DNA of 9,360 bases from Candidatus Kerfeldbacteria bacterium. GTDB lineage: Bacteria; Patescibacteriota; Patescibacteriia; SBBC01. The stretch is taken from NCBI GenBank assembly GCA_016204645.1, contig JACQKI010000065.1, positions 1 to 9,360 of the forward strand, in the 5' to 3' direction. Below, piece after piece: positions 5,514 to 9,360 of the stretch. Positions within the stretch are counted from its first letter, which is position 1. Each line of letters starts with the position of its first letter. Below the pieces are notes generated by a model, which worked only from the letters and a program-made list of their open reading frames with translations, made no database searches and was not told the DNA's origin. The translations under genes were made by a program, and so were the position numbers.

Positions 5514-5691
5514 GACAACTGACAGTTTCAGTTTTCTGGCGCTGATCCCAGCCATACTGGTTGGGTTCGTCCTGACCATCCTGGTCACGCTGTTTCTAGT
5601 CGCGCCGGTAACCATTGGCGCAACAGTGTTGTACGTATTCTGGCGAAGCGGCGATCGCGACGTCAGGCGGTGTTCGGGACAGCCGTCCTGA
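5512..5691 (+). CDS. Small membrane protein, 59 residues, TTG start
   Basis: First gene of the operon. TTG is six to seven bases after a near-perfect AAGGAGGTG; no ATG or GTG start serves this frame, so the rare start is fixed by the ribosome binding site. A hydrophobic stretch covers about residues 8-44, long enough for one long or two short helices with a proline near 32 (ILVGFVLTILVTLFLVAPV). It is followed by a charged tail (RSGDRDVRR) and one cysteine. The tail charge suggests a cytoplasmic C-terminus. I recognise no family. The next gene starts 24 bases downstream. Confidence 0.6.
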   Translation: MTTDSFSFLALIPAILVGFVLTILVTLFLVAPVTIGATVLYVFWRSGDRDVRRCSGQPS

Positions 5692-5715
5692 ACGCCAAAA
5701 ACAGGGAGGTTAACC

Positions 5716-5937
5716 GTGTGGTGGAAAACTACTCTCGCCGTTCTGGTTGCAGTCGTCCTCCTTGCTGTCTGGGGGATGCGCGCTTTCTTTCGCTCGCTGC
5801 TCGATCCATGCCCGGACGAACAATGTTCGGGGCGGATGAAGTACCTACGCGACGAAGACGGAAAGGCGATCTACGGCTGTGACCGCTGTCCGGAGACGGT
5901 AGCAGTTTCCGTCACCGACGAACAACCAGCGCTGTAG
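5716..5937 (+). CDS. Membrane-tethered zinc-ribbon-like protein, 73 residues
   Basis: GTG start seven bases after GGGAGGT. One N-terminal helix (about 5-20, TTLAVLVAVVLLAVWG) with an arginine on its C-terminal side, then a compact domain with cysteines 32, 37, 55 and 58 (CPDEQCSG and YGCDRC), the arrangement of a C-x4-C / C-x2-C zinc ribbon, and an acidic end. The spacing and the YGC-x2-C knuckle recall topoisomerase-type zinc ribbons, but no catalytic domain is attached. The charge pattern suggests the ribbon faces the cytoplasm, though topology is uncertain. Gene seven of the same operon repeats this architecture. The next gene begins 20 bases on. Metal binding is inferred from the cysteines only. 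Confidence 0.72.
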   Translation: MWWKTTLAVLVAVVLLAVWGMRAFFRSLLDPCPDEQCSGRMKYLRDEDGKAIYGCDRCPETVAVSVTDEQPAL

Positions 5938-5957
5938 GGTGACTCGGGAGGTCAACC

Positions 5958-6101
5958 ATGGCCATAAGCGGAAGCCTGACACCACGACGTTCGTGGATCG
6001 GTGAGGCACTGGCCACGATCGGTGCCCTGTGCATGCTGCTGCTCGTCGGTCTGACGGAGTGGATCTTCGGCTCCGACGACCACGAACCGAGTGATCCATG
6101 A
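5958..6101 (+). CDS. Small single-pass membrane protein, 47 residues
   Basis: ATG five bases after GGGAGGT. The sequence has a basic N-terminus with PRRS, a hydrophobic helix at about 15-34 (EALATIGALCMLLLVGLTEW) and a short acidic, histidine-containing tail (SDDHEPSDP). Positive charge before and negative charge after the helix predicts N-terminus inside and C-terminus outside. I recognise no family. The next gene's ribosome binding site begins at its stop codon. Confidence 0.62.
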   Translation: MAISGSLTPRRSWIGEALATIGALCMLLLVGLTEWIFGSDDHEPSDP

Positions 6102-6113
6102 AGGAGGGGACGC

Positions 6114-6257
6114 ATGTCAATCAGAACCAAAGCCGCAGAGCCCGGTGATGTGTTCAAGATGGTTTTGTACTTCTTGCTGCTGGCCGTGACTTTGGCCGTG
6201 GCGTTTGTCTTCCACCCGAAGAAGACGATCGAGGCCGTCAAGGGGCTCAGCCTCTGA
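6114..6257 (+). CDS. Small single-pass membrane protein, 47 residues
   Basis: ATG four to five bases after AAGGAGGGG, which starts at the stop of the preceding gene (12-base gap). Residues 1-15 are polar and mixed charge. A helix covers about 16-33 (MVLYFLLLAVTLAVAFVF) and is followed by HPKKTIEAVKGLSL, basic and probably cytoplasmic. The opposite topology to the preceding 47-residue protein would allow the two to pair in the membrane; that is speculation. No family recognised. Confidence 0.62.
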   Translation: MSIRTKAAEPGDVFKMVLYFLLLAVTLAVAFVFHPKKTIEAVKGLSL

Positions 6258-6290
6258 TGACTGGCTGATCATCCTACCGAGGAGGTGAAC

Positions 6291-6479
6291 ATGAGGTTCA
6301 TCCTTTCAGCGGCGGTGACGCTGCGGCTGTGGGCAGTGATGACGGTCAACTGCGCCTTCGCGGCGTTGACCTGTCTGCTCGGCTTCGTGCCTTGGCGGAG
6401 CGACCTGGGGGTTCGGCTGAACGAAAAGCCGCCACCTCGTTGGACCCCCAAGGTCATCAAGGGGCGACAGCCAAGCTAG
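6291..6479 (+). CDS. Small membrane protein, 62 residues
   Basis: ATG four bases after GAGGAGGTG. An in-frame GTG at 6285 overlaps the ribosome binding site and was rejected as the start. The N-terminal half is hydrophobic with two arginines (2 and 12) and a helix at about 13-33 (LWAVMTVNCAFAALTCLLGF). The C-terminal half is basic and proline-rich (EKPPPRWTPKVIKGRQ), suggesting a cytoplasmic tail that could contact a partner or nucleic acid. No family recognised. It ends with TAG 33 bases before the start preferred for the next gene. Confidence 0.62.
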   Translation: MRFILSAAVTLRLWAVMTVNCAFAALTCLLGFVPWRSDLGVRLNEKPPPRWTPKVIKGRQPS

Positions 6480-6512
6480 GTGCCCTTCATTAAGCTACGG
6501 GAAGTGGTCGTT

Positions 6513-6842
6513 GTGGTGGAAACAGTGATCATGGTTCTCGCCTTCGTCGTTCTGTGGATGGTCATCGGGTGGTTTCTTCGCCTGACTGATTTGTCCCCTC
6601 ATCGAGCGATCAACCCGATGGATAATCCCGATCCGACACGAGAGGAGGTTGCAACGAACATTAGCTACACCCTGTCCACTGGCAACGCATCTTGCTCCGC
6701 ACCTGACGTTCCCGATTCTCACCAGGAAGGTGAACCATGCTCGGACTCGTCATGCTCTCGATCGCTCCCCTGGTGGTGGGAGCAGTCCTGCTGTACCGCT
6801 GGATCCGGCGGCGGAAGCAGAATCATGAACCGTGTTCACTGA
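6513..6842 (+). CDS. Small membrane protein; 3' end overlaps the next gene
   Basis: The frame is open from a GTG at 6480. I prefer the GTG at 6513 because GGGAAG (6499-6504) lies eight bases before it and the 33-base gap to the previous gene matches the operon. A hydrophobic helix (about residues 5-22, VIMVLAFVVLWMVIGWF) is followed by a polar segment (INPMDNPDPTREEV). The frame then runs 106 bases into the well-supported next gene, where it turns into a Cys/Ser/Trp/Gly-rich tail that looks like out-of-frame reading. The real protein may therefore end near 6733, in another frame, and a small insertion or deletion between 6707 and 6730 would explain it. Start and end are both uncertain; the membrane segment is solid. 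Confidence 0.45.
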   Translation: MVETVIMVLAFVVLWMVIGWFLRLTDLSPHRAINPMDNPDPTREEVATNISYTLSTGNASCSAPDVPDSHQEGEPCSDSSCSRSLPWWWEQSCCTAGSGGGSRIMNRVH

Positions 6843-7021
6843 CGTCTGGCTGTACCGGCTGGCTGAAGGACGACCACGAAGGACCAGCGTCGGTTCCCGG
6901 GCACTTCGTCCGCATCAGAGAGTGCACCGTCTGCCATCGACTGGAAGAACGGCTCGTGCTGCACTCGCCGCGCACCCGGCGCATCCTCGAGCAGCTCAAG
7001 GCGAGCGCCCTCGATCTGTAA
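6737..7021 (+). CDS. Membrane-tethered zinc-ribbon-like protein, 94 residues
   Basis: ATG preceded by AGGAAGGTG. A helix at about 3-20 (GLVMLSIAPLVVGAVLLY) is followed by RWIRRRK, which by the positive-inside rule puts the remainder in the cytoplasm. The soluble part has cysteines 33, 39, 63 and 66 (EPCSLTSGCTG and RECTVC), a C-x5-C / C-x2-C pattern like that of the 73-residue protein encoded at 5716. In both, the first pair begins Pro-Cys near residue 32 and the second cysteine is followed by Ser/Thr-Gly. A basic helical tail follows (RTRRILEQLKAS). Last gene of the operon. Metal binding and a common origin of the two proteins are inferences; I recognise no family. Confidence 0.72.
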   Translation: MLGLVMLSIAPLVVGAVLLYRWIRRRKQNHEPCSLTSGCTGWLKDDHEGPASVPGHFVRIRECTVCHRLEERLVLHSPRTRRILEQLKASALDL

Positions 7022-7045
7022 GTTCCGTACCCGGAGGATTTCCAT

Positions 7046-7087
7046 ATGCCCCCGACCAGGCACAGCTTGGCCGGGGGCGCACATTAA
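7046..7087 (+). other. 13-codon mini-frame overlapping a strong GC hairpin
   Basis: CGGAGG lies eight bases before an ATG opening a 13-codon frame (MPPTRHSLAGGAH). The same bases form a stem of GCCCCCG (7048-7054) with CGGGGGC (7072-7078), extended inside by CCA/TGG. As a hairpin 27 bases past the last gene of the operon it may end transcription, though no T run follows. As a mini-frame it could be a leader peptide or a decayed eighth gene. The evidence does not decide. Confidence 0.35.
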
Positions 7088-7108
7088 TAGGTGACGAGGC
7101 CATAGCCC

Positions 7109-7137
7109 TTGACCGTGCTTGACACCGGGTGTACACT
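7109..7137 (+). promoter_or_regulatory. Promoter of uvrA
   Basis: TTGACC (7109-7114), a 17-bp spacer and TACACT (7132-7137), predicting a start near 7144 and a leader of about 20 bases before the ATG at 7165. A second TTGACA at 7119 has no -10 at a usable distance. Confidence 0.55.
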
Positions 7138-7164
7138 GTCTCAGCTTCGTATATTTTCGAAGAA

Positions 7165-9279
7165 ATGAAGCAGAACCAGCCGGACACAATCGTCATTCGC
7201 GGCGCTCGGGTACACAACCTGAAAAATATCAACCTGGAGCTGCCGAGAAACAAGTTAATCGTCTTTACGGGCTTGTCCGGATCGGGCAAGTCATCCTTAG
7301 CGTTCGATACCATCTACGCCGAGGGGCAGCGCCGCTACGTCGAATCGTTGTCAGCCTACGCCCGGCAGTTTTTGGGCTTGATGGACAAGCCCGACGTCGA
7401 CCAGATTGAAGGCCTGTCGCCGGCCATTTCGATCGACCAGAAATCGACCACCCACAATCCGCGCTCGACCGTCGGCACCGTGACCGAGATTTACGATTAC
7501 CTGCGTTTGCTCTACGCCCGGATCGGCATACCGCACTGTCCGAAGTGCGGTCGGGTAGTCTCGAAGCAGACCGTCGAGCAGATCGTCGACCACATTCGCC
7601 AGCTTCCCAAGGGCACGAAGACCATCATCCTGGCGCCGGTCATCCGCGACCAGAAAGGTGAGCACAAACACTTAGTCGCCGAAGTTCGAAAAGCCGGCTA
7701 CGTCCGCGTCCGCTTTGACGGGGTGGTCTACTCCGTCGACGAGGCCGAAGACTTGAAAGTTGACAAGCAGAAAAAGCACAAGGTTGAGGTGGTGGTCGAT
7801 CGCCTGACCATCGGCGAGGACGCCGAGGAAAAAGAGCAGGATTCGGAGAAGACCAGGCTCTACGATTCGGTCGAATCAGCCCTCAAGCTCGGCGAAGGCT
7901 TGGTGTTTATTCAGAAGCTCAAGCCGCGCGGCGATGAGTTCGTCCCGGACGGCGACCTGCTGATGTTCAGCGAACACTTTGCCTGCTCGTACGACGGCAC
8001 CAACCTGCCTGACCTGGAACCGCGAACGTTTTCGTTCAACTCGCCGCACGGCGCCTGCCCAGAATGTACCGGGTTAGGCACGCGACTTGAGGTTGATCCA
8101 GATCTGGTCATTCCGAACAAGCGGTTGACCATTGCCGAGGGCGCGATCCGGCCGTGGTCGCGGACGAGCTCGAACCAGACCTGGTACTATCGCGTGCTCG
8201 AGGCGGCGGCTCGCGCCAACAAGTTCTCGCTCGACGTGCCGGCTGAAAAAATGCCGAGGAAAGCCCTCGAGATGGTGCTGTACGGCACTGGCCAGACTAC
8301 CTACGACGTCAATAACACCTCGGGCCTGGGCAAGGTGCGGGAGTTCTACACCACCTACGAGGGCGTCATTCCCAACCTGATGCGCCGTTACCGCGAAACC
8401 GAATCCGAGTACATGCGGGCCGAGATCGAACGGTACATGCGCGTTTTCCCGTGCAAGCGATGCGAGGGCAAGCGGTTGAAGCCGGAAGCGCTGAGCGTGA
8501 CGGTTGGCGGGCAAAACATCGCCGCCGTGGCCGCGCTTACCATTGAGACGGCCATCGAGTTCTTCGAGCGGTTGGGCAGCGCCAAGTCGAAAACCGGTGA
8601 CAGCCAACTCTCAGAGCGAGATCAGAAAATCAGCCACCAGATTCTGAAAGAAATCCGCAGTCGGCTGCAGTTTCTGCACAACGTCGGCCTCGACTACCTG
8701 ACGCTCGACCGGAGCGCTTCGACGCTGGCCGGCGGCGAAGCGCAGCGCATTCGGCTGGCCACCCAGATCGGTTCGTCCCTGGTCGGCGTGCTGTACATTT
8801 TGGACGAACCGTCAATCGGCCTTCACCAGCGAGACAACGACAAGTTGATAGCCACGCTCAAGCGGCTGCGCGACCTCGGCAACACGGTCATCGTCGTCGA
8901 GCATGACGAAAATACCATCCTGGAAGCCGACGAAGTAGTGGACATCGGACCGGGTGCGGGCGAGCACGGGGGCGAAGTGGTGGCCCAAGGTTCACCCAAG
9001 GCGATCATGGCGAATCCCGAATCCCTGACCGGCAGGTACCTGACTGGCAAGCTGCGGATTGAGCCGCCTAAAGAATACCGCGCCGGCAACGGCAAGGTGC
9101 TGACCATCAAGGGCGCCTCGGCCTTTAATCTGAAGAACATTGACGTTGACATTCCGCTCGGCAAGTTCGTCTGCATCACCGGCGTGTCCGGATCAGGCAA
9201 ATCAACCCTGATGACCGAGATTCTAGCCAAGGCCTTGAATGCGCACTTCTTCGGAGCTAAGGATTTGCCGGCCGCGTAA
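7165..9279 (+). CDS. uvrA: Excinuclease ABC subunit A, stopped at residue 704
   Basis: UvrA, the damage-sensing ATPase that loads UvrB in nucleotide excision repair. Residues 1-704 match the family through the second ATP site: Walker A GLSGSGKSS (about 36-44), the CPKCG region near 125, the UvrB-binding and insertion domains, the zinc-module region (EPRTFSFNSPHGACPEC), FPCKRCEGKRLKPEA (about 427), signature LAGGEAQRIRLA (about 521), Walker B LYILDEPSIGLH (about 543) and a second Walker A GVSGSGKST (about 673). The family is usually about 940 residues. A TAA at 9277-9279 stops the frame inside a conserved block, removing the C-terminal zinc finger, second signature and second Walker B. The ATG at 7165 is preferred over a GTG at 7129, which lies upstream of the predicted transcription start. 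Only a weak Shine-Dalgarno sequence (GAAGAA) is present. Confidence 0.93.
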   Translation: MKQNQPDTIVIRGARVHNLKNINLELPRNKLIVFTGLSGSGKSSLAFDTIYAEGQRRYVESLSAYARQFLGLMDKPDVDQIEGLSPAISIDQKSTTHNPRSTVGTVTEIYDYLRLLYARIGIPHCPKCGRVVSKQTVEQIVDHIRQLPKGTKTIILAPVIRDQKGEHKHLVAEVRKAGYVRVRFDGVVYSVDEAEDLKVDKQKKHKVEVVVDRLTIGEDAEEKEQDSEKTRLYDSVESALKLGEGLVFIQKLKPRGDEFVPDGDLLMFSEHFACSYDGTNLPDLEPRTFSFNSPHGACPECTGLGTRLEVDPDLVIPNKRLTIAEGAIRPWSRTSSNQTWYYRVLEAAARANKFSLDVPAEKMPRKALEMVLYGTGQTTYDVNNTSGLGKVREFYTTYEGVIPNLMRRYRETESEYMRAEIERYMRVFPCKRCEGKRLKPEALSVTVGGQNIAAVAALTIETAIEFFERLGSAKSKTGDSQLSERDQKISHQILKEIRSRLQFLHNVGLDYLTLDRSASTLAGGEAQRIRLATQIGSSLVGVLYILDEPSIGLHQRDNDKLIATLKRLRDLGNTVIVVEHDENTILEADEVVDIGPGAGEHGGEVVAQGSPKAIMANPESLTGRYLTGKLRIEPPKEYRAGNGKVLTIKGASAFNLKNIDVDIPLGKFVCITGVSGSGKSTLMTEILAKALNAHFFGAKDLPAA

Positions 9280-9360
9280 CGTGAGATAGTGGGTCTGCAG
9301 ATCCTCGACATAGTGATCGACATTGACCAGTCGCCGATCGGCCGATCGCCGCTGTCGATT
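9280..9360 (+). pseudogene. uvrA: uvrA continuation beyond the in-frame stop
   Basis: The frame stays open after the TAA to the window edge and still encodes recognisable UvrA: REIVGLQ, then VIDIDQSPIGRSP, matching the conserved VIDIDQSPIGRTPRSN block. The codon before VIDIDQ reads Ile where Lys is nearly invariant, and the last residues read PLSI instead of PRSN. A GTG at 9289 could in principle reinitiate. The rest of the gene lies beyond the window, so decay, split gene and sequence error cannot be told apart. Confidence 0.75.

Noticed and set aside
5375..5518. An N-terminal extension of UvrC from an upstream in-frame ATG
   Set aside because: The extra 48 residues match no UvrC feature and would start upstream of the extended -10 promoter.
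9277..9279. Stop-codon reassignment as the reason for the uvrA stop
   Set aside because: The only reassignments I know in this radiation involve TGA, and TAA serves as a normal stop for secG, uvrC, the solute-binding protein and the 94-residue gene.
8074..9323. Two minus-strand frames of 166-177 codons opposite uvrA
   Set aside because: They lie across conserved UvrA motifs on the plus strand and have no translation signals or recognisable product.

Overview
The window looks like a chromosome segment from a Patescibacteria (Candidate Phyla Radiation) bacterium with a fairly GC-rich genome. This is inferred from four things: a membrane-anchored (not lipidated) family 5 solute-binding protein directly after a compact SecG; stand-alone uvrC and uvrA; a tiny GIY-YIG protein beside a tRNA; and a GC-rich palindromic repeat of the CCTGCC/GGCAGG type that, from memory, is common in such genomes. 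TGA serves as an ordinary stop in several genes, so the UGA-to-glycine code of Gracilibacteria/SR1 does not apply. The lineage below phylum cannot be set from this window.

Layout. (1) 1-442: the 5' part of a tRNA-Leu gene (cut by the window edge), an AT-rich GIY-YIG nuclease gene, and a second, degenerate tRNA-Leu 5' half carrying a palindromic repeat, all on the minus strand. The nuclease gene sits exactly between the two tRNA pieces, as expected of a tRNA-targeting mobile unit. (2) 443-2677, minus strand: a 42-residue basic protein, secG and a large solute-binding protein, with a clear promoter before secG. (3) 2678-3568, plus strand: a promoter with a perfect inverted repeat in its spacer, a structured leader, an exported protein of unknown function and a hairpin-rich convergent intergenic region. 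(4) 3569-5374, minus strand: uvrC, complete, with a palindrome-bearing insert in a loop between catalytic motifs. (5) 5424-7087, plus strand: a strong promoter followed by seven tightly packed small genes (47 to about 109 residues), every one a predicted membrane protein and nearly all with a strong Shine-Dalgarno sequence. Two of them end in cysteine pairs resembling a membrane-tethered zinc ribbon. (6) 7109-9360, plus strand: a promoter and uvrA, broken by an in-frame TAA just after the second Walker A motif, although recognisable UvrA sequence continues in the same frame to the window edge.

How it fits together: UvrA and UvrC belong to nucleotide excision repair (uvrB is not in the window). 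SecG and the solute-binding protein are envelope functions. The exported protein and the seven-gene small-membrane-protein operon are the parts I cannot assign. They differ from the other genes in translation signals: strong Shine-Dalgarno sequences versus weak or none in uvrC, uvrA, secG, the solute-binding protein and the 42-residue gene. The small-protein operon is the best candidate for an undescribed system.
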